Assembly (NCBI RefSeq): GCF_001427665.1
Contig: NZ_LMHC01000023.1
Span: forward strand, 263,170 to 327,169
Origin: Caulobacter sp. Root655
Lineage (GTDB): Bacteria; Pseudomonadota; Alphaproteobacteria; Caulobacterales; Caulobacteraceae
Direction: 5' to 3'
Length of the DNA: 64,000 nucleotides
The translations under genes and the position numbers were made by a program. Positions 33,606 through 42,127 of this stretch are shown here, piece by piece. The notes under the pieces are model-generated. The model saw only the letters and a list, made by a program, of their open reading frames with translations. It was not told the DNA's origin and made no database searches. Numbering within the stretch: position 1 is the first letter of the stretch; each line of letters opens with the position of its first letter.

Positions 33606-34040
33606 TTAGCGCGCGGCTTGGAACTTCTCGACGGTGGCGCTGACGCGTTCGTTCAGCGGCTTCACCGAGTCCTTGATCGAGGCCGAGACGATCTCCGAAG
33701 CCTTGCTCACCTGGGCGATGTAGGCTTCCAGGGCCGACTTGGCCCAAGCGGTCTGCAGCTCGACGGCTTCCTGGACGCTCTTGGCGCCGGCCAGCGACTT
33801 GGCGGCGGCGACCTGGTCTTCAGCGGCCTTCTTCGAATAGGCGAACGCCTGGGCGCCCAGGGCTTCGGCGCCCTTGGTCGCGGCGGTCACCGAGGCGACG
33901 ACGGCTTCCAGGTTCTTCTTCGAATGGGTGTTGGCCTCGGCCAGAGCGGCCAGGGACTTTTCGACGCCGTCCTTGAACGCTTGGTTCGAGGCGGTGCTGA
34001 ACTGCTCGACGGTGTTCTTCAGGGTTTCGGTAGCGGCCAT
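33606..34040 (-). CDS. Phasin family protein
   Basis: 144 residues, all-helical and amphipathic: 'AATETLKNTVEQFSTASNQAFKDGVEKSLAALAEANTHSKKNLEAVVASVTAATKGAEALGAQAFAYSKKAAEDQVAAAKSLAG' then 'SVQEAVELQTAWAKSALEAYIAQVSKASEI', the Phasin_2 pattern (A-Y-x-K-K-x-x-E). Phasins coat polyhydroxyalkanoate granules and keep them apart; small members also act as general granule-surface proteins. The ATG at 34038-34040 is behind AGGAG at 7 bases. It is divergent from the D,D-carboxypeptidase gene and ends in a good terminator. Confidence 0.88.
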   Translation of the reverse strand: MAATETLKNTVEQFSTASNQAFKDGVEKSLAALAEANTHSKKNLEAVVASVTAATKGAEALGAQAFAYSKKAAEDQVAAAKSLAGAKSVQEAVELQTAWAKSALEAYIAQVSKASEIVSASIKDSVKPLNERVSATVEKFQAAR

Positions 34041-34350
34041 GGGGAGGCTCCTGGCAAAGGCGGGGCATGGCGCGGGACTAACGATCCTGCTCATGCGGTT
34101 GGGACAACATCGGTGTCTCATGTTGCAGTGCAGCAGTCAAGAATTTTGTGCAGCGCACCATAACCCTAGGGAAGAGCCATTCAACTGATGCGCGATAACC
34201 GAAGCGTCACCGCAACGCCTTGAAATTATCCATGTCCGCGGCGAAACCACTCACCACTTGTTTACTTTAGCGTAAGGCGACGACGCGCATGCTAAGGTCA
34301 CGCGTGTGGCGGTGCGGAACCGCTCAGTTCAAATGACGGACGCATTTCTC
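34041..34350. other. Divergent promoter region, phasin / carboxypeptidase
   Basis: Some 310 bases without a gene. It should contain the two divergent promoters. A GCTAAGGTC stretch at 34291-34299 resembles the -10 part of Caulobacter housekeeping promoters (GCTANAWC) and points toward the carboxypeptidase gene, but no convincing -35 is at the right distance. No RNA gene or repeat is seen. Confidence 0.4.
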
Positions 34351-35661
34351 ATGTTCGCCAAGTTTATGTCCGCCCGTTTCGTTCTGGCTGCCGCTGGCCT
34401 GGCTAGCGCGCTGATGTGCGGCCTGGCCGCGCCGACGACGGCCGCCGCGCAAATCCCGTACCTGCAGCTGAACAGCGCCGAGCCCAAGTACGCGGCGATC
34501 GTGATCGACGCCAATTCGGGCGAAATGCTTTACGACAAAAGGGCCGACAGCCCGCGCTACCCGGCTTCGGTCACCAAGGTGATGACGCTGTACCTCACCT
34601 TCGAGGCGCTCAGCGAAGGCCGGCTGAAGCTGACCGACCGCGTGCCGTTCTCGTCCCGCGCGGCCGCCCAGGCCCCGACCAAGCTGGGCCTGCAGGCCGG
34701 CGACAGCATCAGCGTCGACGAAGCGATCCGCGCCATGACGGTGAAGTCGGCCAACGACGCCGCCGTGGCCATGGCCGAGCGACTCGGCGGCAGCGAGAGC
34801 CGCTTCGCCGCCCTGATGACCCTGCGTGGTCAAGAATTGGGCATGCGCAACAGCCGTTTCGTTAACGCTTCTGGCCTGCCCGACAGCCGCCAGATCAGCA
34901 CCGCCCGCGATCTGGCCATCCTGTCGCGCGCCACCATGCGCGACTTCCCGCAGTACTATTCCTACTTCAGCATCACCGGCTTCAATTTCCGCGGCAACTA
35001 TGTCCGCGGCCACAACCGCCTGCTGACCAACATGCCCGGCTTCGACGGGCTGAAGACCGGCTACACCAACGCCTCGGGCTACAACCTCGCCGGCTCGGCC
35101 GTGCGCGACGGTCGCCGCCTGATCGCCGTGGTCCTGGGCGGCTCGTCCACCGCCTGGCGCGACAACAACATGGAAGACCTGCTGACCACCGGCTTCGACG
35201 TGCTCAAGCGTCGCTCGCACGGCGAGCGCACCACCATCGCCTCCAACCTGTATGAAGACGAGCCGACCGGCCCGATCATGCGTCCCTCGTCCGAGGAAGG
35301 CGACGGCGACCAGGCCGGCCTGAAGATCGTGCTGACCGACAATCCCCGGCCGCCGCCGGCGCTCAAGGTCTCGCCGACCCTGAAGGCCGCTCAAATTCCG
35401 GCAAAGGGGGCCAAGAAGGCCAAGGGCGAGTGGGGCGTGCAGGTCGGGGCGTTCAAGTCCAAGGGCCTGGCCCGGGAACAACTGATGATCGTGCGCTCGC
35501 GCTTTTCCAAGTTCGTGTCCGACGCCGAGGGCGCGGTCGAGGGCGCGGCCGGCGGGAACTTCCGGGCCCAGTTCCAGGGCCTGACCGCCGAGGCGGCCCG
35601 CGGCGCCTGCCAGGCGATCTCCGCCAAGCGTCAGCCCTGCATGGTCCTGGCGCCGGGCTGA
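34351..35661 (+). CDS. D-alanyl-D-alanine carboxypeptidase with SPOR domain
   Basis: 436 residues, secreted by a signal peptide (FVLAAAGLASALMCGLAAPTTAAA). Penicillin-binding motifs: 'SVTK' (S-x-x-K, nucleophile), 'KSAND' (S-x-N) and 'LKTGYT' (K-T-G). This is class C, DacF/DacA type, which trims the terminal D-Ala from peptidoglycan stem peptides. The C-terminal 75 residues ('GEWGVQVGAFKSKGLAREQLMIVRSRF') form a SPOR domain that binds denuded glycan at the division septum. This domain pairing suits a septal enzyme. The ATG at 34351 is preferred; ATGs at 34333 and 34366 and a GTG at 34306 are alternatives. Confidence 0.9.
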   Translation: MFAKFMSARFVLAAAGLASALMCGLAAPTTAAAQIPYLQLNSAEPKYAAIVIDANSGEMLYDKRADSPRYPASVTKVMTLYLTFEALSEGRLKLTDRVPFSSRAAAQAPTKLGLQAGDSISVDEAIRAMTVKSANDAAVAMAERLGGSESRFAALMTLRGQELGMRNSRFVNASGLPDSRQISTARDLAILSRATMRDFPQYYSYFSITGFNFRGNYVRGHNRLLTNMPGFDGLKTGYTNASGYNLAGSAVRDGRRLIAVVLGGSSTAWRDNNMEDLLTTGFDVLKRRSHGERTTIASNLYEDEPTGPIMRPSSEEGDGDQAGLKIVLTDNPRPPPALKVSPTLKAAQIPAKGAKKAKGEWGVQVGAFKSKGLAREQLMIVRSRFSKFVSDAEGAVEGAAGGNFRAQFQGLTAEAARGACQAISAKRQPCMVLAPG

Positions 35662-35668
35662 ACGCGGG

Positions 35669-36091
35669 CTATTTCAAGAGACGATCCCGCGCGGCGTTGA
35701 GCTGCGCGGCCAGACCGGCGGTGCCGCCCTTGTCGGGATGGGCCAGGCGGATCAGGCGAGTATAGGCGGCCTGGATTTCCGCGCCGGTGGCTTGCGGGCC
35801 AACACCCAGGATGGACCGGGCTTCGGACAGGCTGAGCTCAAGCTTGGCGTCCGCCCCCGCCCGGCGCACGACGGGCCGCTGTCGCGCCGTCACCGCCGTC
35901 CACAGCCCGATCACGAACAGCACGACGCCCGGCTCCCAGGCCCCGCGAATGCTGGCATAGGCCGCGCCGGCAAAGGCCACGACAGCCGTCACGCCGGCGC
36001 CGATCCGCCAGCCGTCGCCCTTCAGGAACGGTTTGCGGCGGCCCCACAGCAAGAAGACGACGACCACCGCGCCGATCAGCAGATAGAACAT
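35669..36091 (-). CDS. Membrane-anchored J-domain protein
   Basis: 140 residues. Two or three N-terminal hydrophobic segments ('FYLLIGAVVVVFLLW', 'GAGVTAVVAFAGAAYASI', 'GVVLFVIGLWTAV') precede a C-terminal J domain: 'SLSEARSILGVGPQATGAEIQAAYTRLIRLAHPDKGGTAGLAAQLNAARDRLL', with the H-P-D tripeptide that activates DnaK. The order (membrane part first, J domain last) is that of DjlA-like or TIM14/Pam18-like proteins. It would recruit DnaK to the inner membrane. It converges on the carboxypeptidase gene, 7 bases away. Confidence 0.85.
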   Translation of the reverse strand: MFYLLIGAVVVVFLLWGRRKPFLKGDGWRIGAGVTAVVAFAGAAYASIRGAWEPGVVLFVIGLWTAVTARQRPVVRRAGADAKLELSLSEARSILGVGPQATGAEIQAAYTRLIRLAHPDKGGTAGLAAQLNAARDRLLK

Positions 36092-36117
36092 TCAGCGTCC
36101 CTGACGCCGCCAGACGC

Positions 36118-36954
36118 CTACTCGGCGGCGAGCAGAGTTTCCCCGGAAAAGGCGGCCAGGCCAAGGGAATGCATCAGGGCCCGAAGTTCCTGGCGCGCGG
36201 CCAGGTGCTGCAACGACACCGGCACCGGCCGCACCTGGGGCGACAGGTCGGCGATGGTCAGGCCGAACGGGAACAGTTCGCGATAGATCACCCGGTCGCG
36301 CAGACCCGGACCCATGCGGAAACCGACCCGCTTCGACAAGGCCGTGAGGCGATCCTCGACGCGCTTGCGGTTACGGGCCTCGGTGGTGGCCAGGCGGTTG
36401 CGCAGCACCACCCAGTCCAGGGCCTGGCGCTGGCCCGACAGGGCGCGGGCCTTGCGGGCCTCCCACACGGTCAGGGAATAGAGGCTGGGCTTCTGCAGAT
36501 CCATGGTGACCGGATCGATGTGGCCCAGCATGTCGAAGTCGACGAAGCTGTCGTTCATCGGCGTGACGATCAGGTCGGCCAGGCCGTGGGCCATGCGCGA
36601 AATCGCGGTGTCGCCGCCGGGGGTGTCGATCAGCACGAAGTCGGCGGCGTCGCGCGCGGCGGCGAACGCGGCCTCGAACTTCTCGACCTGACCGACTTCC
36701 GGTCCGGCGGCCAGGGCGACGTCGTCGTCGCTGAGGCGTTGTTGGATCGGCATGGGCAAGGTCACGCCATTGGCCGCGCCCCAGGCCTGGCGGTTCTCGA
36801 AGAACCGCATCGACGAGCACTGGCGCAGGTCCAGGTCCAGCAGCGCCACCTTGGCGCCGCCGTACAACAGGGCGGTGGCCAGGTGCACGGCGATCGTGGA
36901 CTTGCCCGCTCCGCCCTTTTCATTGCCGACGACGATGACGCGCGGCTCGGCCAT
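36118..36954 (-). CDS. mipZ: MipZ, division-plane positioning ATPase
   Basis: 278 residues, ParA/MinD family. The N-terminus 'RVIVVGNEKGGAGKSTIAVHLATALLYGGAKVALLDLDLRQCSSMRFFENRQAW' carries the deviant Walker A (K-G-G-x-G-K-S) and the D-L-D-L-R-Q variant typical of MipZ; 'DFVLIDTPGGDTAISR' is Walker B. MipZ forms gradients from ParB at the poles and blocks FtsZ assembly there, so division occurs at midcell. It is essential in Caulobacter. The neighbour panC is divergent. Two GANTC methylation sites sit in its upstream region. Confidence 0.94.
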   Translation of the reverse strand: MAEPRVIVVGNEKGGAGKSTIAVHLATALLYGGAKVALLDLDLRQCSSMRFFENRQAWGAANGVTLPMPIQQRLSDDDVALAAGPEVGQVEKFEAAFAAARDAADFVLIDTPGGDTAISRMAHGLADLIVTPMNDSFVDFDMLGHIDPVTMDLQKPSLYSLTVWEARKARALSGQRQALDWVVLRNRLATTEARNRKRVEDRLTALSKRVGFRMGPGLRDRVIYRELFPFGLTIADLSPQVRPVPVSLQHLAARQELRALMHSLGLAAFSGETLLAAE

Positions 36955-36977
36955 GGTTGCCTTCCTTCTTTTCGCCC

Positions 36978-36990
36978 GACTCGGCGACTC
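36978..36990 (-). promoter_or_regulatory. GANTC pair upstream of mipZ
   Basis: GACTC at 36978-36982 and at 36986-36990, 24 to 36 bases before the mipZ start. GANTC is the recognition sequence of the CcrM methyltransferase; methylated sites in promoters recruit GcrA, and mipZ is a known GcrA/CcrM-regulated gene in C. crescentus. The conserved pair suggests the same cell-cycle control here. Confidence 0.7.
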
Positions 36991-37134
36991 TCACTGAAAG
37001 ATTAACATGAACGACGTACCCTGAGAGGGTTAGGCGTCAATCCAGGGTTCCTTCCCTGTGGACCCATTGTCGCAGGTGGACGCCCGGGGTGGTCTCCGTC
37101 ATAAGCCAACGCCTGTTCGACGCAGGAGTTCGCC

Positions 37135-37995
37135 GTGTCCCATCCGGCCCCGAAGATCGTCCGTACGGTCGCCGACCTGCGCGACCAGGTGCGCACCTGG
37201 AAGACGGCAGGCGAGCGCGTCGCCCTGATCCCGACCATGGGCGCCCTGCACGAAGGCCACCTGTCGCTGATCAAGCTGGGACAGGTCCATGCCCAAAGGA
37301 CGGTGGCCAGCATCTTCGTCAATCCCCGGCAGTTCGCCCCGCATGAGGATTTCGACTCCTATCCGCGTGGCGAGGCCCGTGACGTCGACTTGCTGGCTGA
37401 AGTCGGCTGCGACCTGCTGTTCGCCCCCAATGTCGCCGAGATGTACGCCCCGGGTTTCTCGACCGCGATCGAGGTCTCGGGCGTCTCGGAACCGCTGGAA
37501 GGCGCGGCGCGGCCGCAATTCTTCGGCGGCGTCGCCACCGTGGTCACCAAGCTGCTGATCCAGGCCCAGGCCGAAGTCGCCCTGTTCGGCGAGAAGGACT
37601 ACCAGCAGCTTCAGGTCATCAAGCGCGTGGTCCGTGACCTGGACCTGCCGGTCGAGATCATCGGCGCCCCGACCGCGCGGGCCCCGGACGGCCTCGCCCT
37701 CTCCTCGCGCAACGCCTATCTCAGCGCCGAGGAACGCGCCGCCGCCGTCGCTCTGCCGACCGCGCTGAAGGCCGCCGCCCAGGCCGTGGCGGCTGGCGGC
37801 CGGGTCGACGAGGCCGAGGCCGCCGGCAAGGCCGCCCTGACGGCCGCGGGGTTCGGTCAGATCGATTATCTGGAGGTCCGCGAGGCCAGCGACCTGTCGC
37901 GCCTGGGCCCTGGCCCGATCAACGACGCGAACGCCCGCATCCTGGTCGCCGCGTGGCTGGGCAGGACGCGGCTGATCGACAACATGGCGGTCTAG
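37135..37995 (+). CDS. panC: Pantothenate synthetase
   Basis: 286 residues, GTG start after GCAGGAG. It joins pantoate and beta-alanine with ATP to make pantothenate (vitamin B5). Seen: 'LIPTMGALHEGHLSLI', the HIGH-like nucleotide-binding motif (H-E-G-H), 'SIFVNPRQFAPHEDFDSYPR', 'FFGGVATVVTKLL', 'FGEKDYQQLQVIKRVVRDL', and the KMSKS-like 'LALSSRNAYLS'. All are diagnostic. It is divergent from mipZ. panB is not in the window. Confidence 0.95.
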   Translation: MSHPAPKIVRTVADLRDQVRTWKTAGERVALIPTMGALHEGHLSLIKLGQVHAQRTVASIFVNPRQFAPHEDFDSYPRGEARDVDLLAEVGCDLLFAPNVAEMYAPGFSTAIEVSGVSEPLEGAARPQFFGGVATVVTKLLIQAQAEVALFGEKDYQQLQVIKRVVRDLDLPVEIIGAPTARAPDGLALSSRNAYLSAEERAAAVALPTALKAAAQAVAAGGRVDEAEAAGKAALTAAGFGQIDYLEVREASDLSRLGPGPINDANARILVAAWLGRTRLIDNMAV

Positions 37996-38030
37996 GGCCT
38001 GCCTTCTAGCGTTGAATCAGGGCCCCTTCC

Positions 38031-38117
38031 CCGTTTCCCCGGCGAAGGCCGGGGCCCAGGTGAAGCTCACGAGCCGCTCGGGATGAATCTGGGTCCCGGC
38101 CTTCGCCGGGAAGACGG
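38031..38117. repeat. CCGTTTCCCCGGCGAAGG inverted repeat, copy 2
   Basis: Left arm 38031-38059 is identical to the left arm of the copy at 30941. The right arm (38089-38117, CTGGGTCCCGGCC then TTCGCCGGGAAGACGG) has three changes, so the hairpin is slightly imperfect. It lies between panC and the convergent DUF1489 gene. Confidence 0.88.
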
Positions 38118-38170
38118 GAAAGCGGTAGCTCTCCTGGATCAGGCCCCGTCCGCTTAAGCTCATGCCAACG

Positions 38171-38572
38171 CTACCAGGCCCCCAGTTCGCGCAGCTGCCG
38201 GGCCAGGTCCGCCGGCATCTCGGCGGCCTCGGCCTCGGTCAGGTCGGGCGGCGCGTCCTCGGCCCTGAGGTAGCGCCAGCCCTGGAACGGACGGCGCGGG
38301 GTCGGCGCCACCCGCACGATGGTCGGGTCGACCGTCACCTCGCAGCGCGACGCCTGGCCCTCGCCGACCGTGTCGATGGCCAGGATGGTCTGGCGGCACA
38401 GGATCTGGCCCTTCATCACCCGGTACAGCGAGCCGCCAGCCAGCACCTCATCGACGCGCTTGGGCGTCATGCGGGTGTGCATGATCCAGGGACGGTCGGC
38501 CTCGGCGTGCCAGGCGACCAATTCCTCGATGTTGTCGCAGCCGACGACCAGCTTGATGATGTGCAGGGGCAT
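38171..38572 (-). CDS. DUF1489 family protein
   Basis: 133 residues, soluble. 'HIIKLVVGCDNIEELVAWHAEADRPWIMHTRMTPKRVDEVLAGGSLYRVMKGQILCRQTILAIDTVGEGQASRCEVTVDPTIVRVAPTPRRPFQGWRYLRAEDAPPDL' matches DUF1489, a protein restricted to alphaproteobacteria. The H-T-R-M-x-P and 'GSLYRVMKG...CRQ' blocks are conserved; the fold resembles an RNA-binding ASCH/PUA-like domain, but no function is established. Confidence 0.85.
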   Translation of the reverse strand: MPLHIIKLVVGCDNIEELVAWHAEADRPWIMHTRMTPKRVDEVLAGGSLYRVMKGQILCRQTILAIDTVGEGQASRCEVTVDPTIVRVAPTPRRPFQGWRYLRAEDAPPDLTEAEAAEMPADLARQLRELGAW

Positions 38573-38771
38573 GAGCCGTACTTAGGGCCAGCGCCCCGCC
38601 GAGGAAAGAGCCGCGAGATTCAGGGTGTCGCGACGGCGGCCTCCCGCGTCCGCCGCGCATTTTTACTCGACATGACAGCGTAGTCATTTTCTATGGCGGA
38701 TGGACGATCGATGTTCGGTCGGCGGGGTTCAAGCGATCGCGGTCAACGCGACGCGGATTTTGGGGGGCGAC

Positions 38772-40076
38772 ATGACGCCAGCACAGCTCAGCGTAGCTTT
38801 CTTTCTGCAGATGTTCGTGATCATCGCCACCTGTCGCGCGGTCGGCTGGGTGGCGAAGAAGTATCTGGGCCAGCCCCAGGTCGTGGGCGAGATGATCGCC
38901 GGCGTGATCCTCGGCCCGTCCCTGTTCGGGCTGCTGGCCCCCGACATCCAGCACATGCTGTTCCCCAAGGAATCCAAGACCATCCTCTATGTCGGCGCCC
39001 AGCTGGGCGTGGGCCTCTACATGTTCCTGGTCGGCCTGGGCTTCCGCAGCGAGCACTTCAAGAGCAACGCCAAGAGCGCCGCCGCCGTCTCGATCTCGGG
39101 CATGGCCGCGCCGTTCCTGGTGGCCGTGGCCATCGCACCCTGGCTGCTCAGCCAGAACCTGTTCGGCAAGGGCATCGACACCTTCCAGGCCACCCTGTTC
39201 ATGGGCGCGGCGATCTCGATCACCGCCTTCCCGATGCTGGCCCGGATCATCTATGAGCGCGGCCTGACTAACACCCCGCTGGGCACCCTGTCGCTGTCGG
39301 CCGGGGCCATCGACGACGCCGGGGCCTGGACGGTGCTGGCCATCGTGCTGGCCAGCTTCGGCGGCGGCCCGATGGTCGCGGTCAAGGCCATCGTCGGCGG
39401 CGTCGCCTTCGTGGTCCTGATGCTGACCCTGGGTCCCAAGCTGCTGGCTCCGCTAGGCCGCTGGGCCGAGCGCGAGGGCAAGGTCAGCCCCAGCCTGCTG
39501 GGCGTGGTGTTGATGCTGTTCATGCTCAGCGCCTTCGCCATGGACGCCATCGGCATCCACGCGGTGTTCGGCGGCTTCATCCTGGGCACGGTCATGCCAC
39601 GCGGCGTGCTGAGTCGGGAGATCAAGAAGCAGCTGGAGCCGTTCGCGGTGATCGTGCTGCTGCCGATGTTCTTCACCTTCTCGGGCCTCAACACCCAGCT
39701 GAACATGGTCAACAATGTCGGCCTGCTGCTGGTCGCCGCCGTGATCCTGCTGGGCTCGATCCTGGCCAAGGGTGGGGCCTGCTGGGCCGCCGCGCGCCTG
39801 ACCGGTCAAGACAACCCGACGGCCCTGGGCATCGGCGCGCTGATGAACTCGCGGGGCCTGATGGAGCTGATCATCATCAATATCGGCCTGCAGCGCGGGA
39901 TCATCGGCCCGGCCCTGTTCTCGATGCTGGTGCTGATGGCGATCGTCACGACGCTGATGGCCTCGCCGATGTTCGAGCTGGTCTACGGCAAGAAGGCCCG
40001 CGAGCGCGGCGAGCTGGGGGCGCTGAACGAGGACGAGGACGACGCGCCGCCGGTGCTGGCGTCGGTTCGGCCGTAG
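38772..40076 (+). CDS. CPA2-type cation/proton antiporter
   Basis: 434 residues with about 12 transmembrane helices, Na+/H+ exchanger family (KefB/GerN/NapA side). Motifs: 'LGQPQVVGEMIAGVILGPSLFGLLAP' in helix 1-2, 'FLVGLGFRSEHFK', and the ion-binding 'LSAGAIDDAGAWTVLAIVLAS' with the paired Asp (I-D-D-A) that carries the proton. 'MNSRGLMELIIINIGL' is the helix 10 region. It exchanges Na+ or K+ for protons at the inner membrane. There is no C-terminal regulatory domain, only a short acidic tail. The ATG at 38772 follows GGGGGGCG. Confidence 0.88.
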   Translation: MTPAQLSVAFFLQMFVIIATCRAVGWVAKKYLGQPQVVGEMIAGVILGPSLFGLLAPDIQHMLFPKESKTILYVGAQLGVGLYMFLVGLGFRSEHFKSNAKSAAAVSISGMAAPFLVAVAIAPWLLSQNLFGKGIDTFQATLFMGAAISITAFPMLARIIYERGLTNTPLGTLSLSAGAIDDAGAWTVLAIVLASFGGGPMVAVKAIVGGVAFVVLMLTLGPKLLAPLGRWAEREGKVSPSLLGVVLMLFMLSAFAMDAIGIHAVFGGFILGTVMPRGVLSREIKKQLEPFAVIVLLPMFFTFSGLNTQLNMVNNVGLLLVAAVILLGSILAKGGACWAAARLTGQDNPTALGIGALMNSRGLMELIIINIGLQRGIIGPALFSMLVLMAIVTTLMASPMFELVYGKKARERGELGALNEDEDDAPPVLASVRP

Positions 40077-40085
40077 TCTGGGATT

Positions 40086-40111
40086 GGGGACACGCCCGTG
40101 GGCGTGTCCCC
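40086..40111. terminator. GGGGACACGCCC hairpin between convergent genes
   Basis: GGGGACACGCCC (40086-40097), loop GT, GGGCGTGTCCCC (40100-40111): a perfect 12-base stem, 9 bases after the antiporter stop and 17 bases before the carboxylase stop. The GGGGACAC start links it to the copies at 4241 and 13182. It probably serves as a bidirectional terminator, though no T run is present. Confidence 0.75.
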
Positions 40112-40128
40112 GTCACCGCACGAAGGCT

Positions 40129-42117
40129 CTAGGACGCGATGTCGAGCGCCGGCTCCAGCCGCGCCAGCACCACGCCCTCGCTGACCTGGCCGCCGGCGGT
40201 CGCCGACAGCTCGGCCACCACGCCGTCGAATGGCGCGGCCAGCGCGTGCTCCATCTTCATGGCCTCGAGGGTCAGCAGGGTCTGGCCCTTGACCACCGCC
40301 TGGCCGGCCTCGACCGCCACCGAGACAATCTTGCCCGGCATCGGCGACAGCACCACCCCGTCCGAAACCGAGACATGGGCCGCGCCCACCTTGGACGTAA
40401 AGTCAAACTCACGGACGTCGCCGCCCTCGAACACATAGAGCAGGTCGTCGCCGAAGGCCGCGGGCAGCACGTCGACGTCGTCCAGCGCCCGGCCGTCCTC
40501 GACGGTGATGTCCCACGACCAGTCGTCGCCCAGGCTTCCCGAGAGGGTTCCTCCCGCCAGGGCCACACGCAACGGCACGGTCTTGCCGTCCACGCTCATC
40601 GGCAGATGCATGGCCGCCCGAGGCGCGTTCATGCGGAAGCCCAGCAGCCGCGACGGCCCGCCGTTCCAGACGTCGGCCTTCGGCGTGTCGGCCTCCATGA
40701 AGGCCTCCAGCCGCTGGCCGATGGCCGCCAGGGTCGGAGCGTCGGAGAACTCGCGCACGGTCAGCTCCTCCAGCCGCGCCTCGATGAAGCCGGTGTCGAT
40801 CGCGCCATCGATGAAGTCGGGATGGCTGGCGCACTTGGCCAGGAAGGCGGCGTTGGTCTTGACCGGATAGACCTCGACCAGGCGGCAGGCCTCGGCCAGG
40901 CGGGCCGCGGCGTCCTCGCGGTCGACGCCGTGGGCGATCAGCTTGGCGATCATCGGGTCGTAGAACGGGGTCACCTCGCCGCCCTCCTCCACCGCGCTGT
41001 CGACCCGTACGTCGCCCTCGGGCAGCCTAAAGTGGATCAGCGGCCCGGTGCTGGGCAGGAAGCCGGTGGCGGGGTTCTCGGCATAGAGGCGGGCCTCCAT
41101 GGCCCAGCCGTCCAGGATGATCTCGTCCTGGCTCAGCGGCAGGGGCTCGCCGGAGGCCACCCGCAGCTGCCATTCGACCAGGTCCTGGCCGGTGACCATC
41201 TCGGTGACCGGGTGCTCGACCTGCAGCCGGGTGTTCATTTCCATGAACCAGATGCGGTCGGCGCGCAGGCCCTCGGAGGCGTCGGCGATGAACTCCACCG
41301 TGCCGGCCCCGACATAGCCCACCGCCTGGGCCGCCTTGACCGCCGCGTCGCAGACGGCGGCGCGGGTGGCCTCGTCCATGCCGGGGGCCGGGGCCTCCTC
41401 GATGACCTTCTGGTGGCGGCGCTGCAGCGAGCAGTCGCGCTCGAACAGGTGGACGACGTTGCCATGGCTGTCGCCGAACACCTGAACCTCGATGTGGCGC
41501 GGCCGGGTGACGTACTTCTCCAGCAGCACGCGATCGTCACCGAAGCTGGCGGCGGCCTCGCGCTGGCACGAGGCCAGCATGGCGGCGAAGTCCTCCGCCC
41601 GTTCGACCTTGCGCATGCCCTTGCCGCCGCCGCCGGCCACGGCCTTGATCAGCACGGGGAAGCCGATCAGCTGCGCCTCGGCGCTCAAGCGCTCCACCGA
41701 CTGGTCGTCGCCCAGATAGCCCGGCGTGGTCGGCACGCCCGCCGCGATCATCACCTTCTTGGCGGCGTCCTTCAGGCCCATGGCGCGGATCGCCGAAGGC
41801 GGCGGGCCGACCCAAACCAGGCCGGCGTCGATCACCGCCTGGGCGAAGTCGGCGTTCTCGGACAGGAAGCCGTAGCCGGGGTGGATCGCCTCGGCCCCTG
41901 ACTGGCGGGCGGCGGCCAGGATCTTCTCGGGAACCAGATAGCTCTCCCGGGCCGGGGCCGGGCCGATCAGGATGGCCATGTCGGCCTCCATCACGAACGG
42001 CGCCTCGGCGTCGGCCTCGGAATAGACCGCGATGGTCCGCACGCCCAGCTCACGGGCGGTGCGGATGATCCGGCGGGCGATCTCGCCGCGGTTGGCGATG
42101 AGGACGGAGGAGATCAA
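40129..42117 (-). CDS. liuD: Methylcrotonyl-CoA carboxylase alpha subunit
   Basis: 662 residues, biotin carboxylase plus biotin carrier: 'SSVLIANRGEIARRIIRTARELGVRTIAVYSEADAEAPF' (N-domain), 'KAVAGGGGKGMRKV' (ATP-grasp), 'RDCSLQRRHQKVIEEAPAPG', 'FMEMNTRLQVEHPVTEMVTG' and the C-terminal biotinyl lysine K621 in 'LEAMKMEHAL'. It carboxylates biotin, which the beta subunit then transfers to 3-methylcrotonyl-CoA in leucine degradation. The gene starts with TTG (42115-42117); no ATG or GTG gives the expected N-terminus. The beta subunit, hydratase and isovaleryl-CoA dehydrogenase genes follow upstream, which picks methylcrotonyl- over other acyl-CoA carboxylases. Confidence 0.92.
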   Translation of the reverse strand: MISSVLIANRGEIARRIIRTARELGVRTIAVYSEADAEAPFVMEADMAILIGPAPARESYLVPEKILAAARQSGAEAIHPGYGFLSENADFAQAVIDAGLVWVGPPPSAIRAMGLKDAAKKVMIAAGVPTTPGYLGDDQSVERLSAEAQLIGFPVLIKAVAGGGGKGMRKVERAEDFAAMLASCQREAAASFGDDRVLLEKYVTRPRHIEVQVFGDSHGNVVHLFERDCSLQRRHQKVIEEAPAPGMDEATRAAVCDAAVKAAQAVGYVGAGTVEFIADASEGLRADRIWFMEMNTRLQVEHPVTEMVTGQDLVEWQLRVASGEPLPLSQDEIILDGWAMEARLYAENPATGFLPSTGPLIHFRLPEGDVRVDSAVEEGGEVTPFYDPMIAKLIAHGVDREDAAARLAEACRLVEVYPVKTNAAFLAKCASHPDFIDGAIDTGFIEARLEELTVREFSDAPTLAAIGQRLEAFMEADTPKADVWNGGPSRLLGFRMNAPRAAMHLPMSVDGKTVPLRVALAGGTLSGSLGDDWSWDITVEDGRALDDVDVLPAAFGDDLLYVFEGGDVREFDFTSKVGAAHVSVSDGVVLSPMPGKIVSVAVEAGQAVVKGQTLLTLEAMKMEHALAAPFDGVVAELSATAGGQVSEGVVLARLEPALDIAS

Positions 42118-42127
42118 CGGTGAAATC

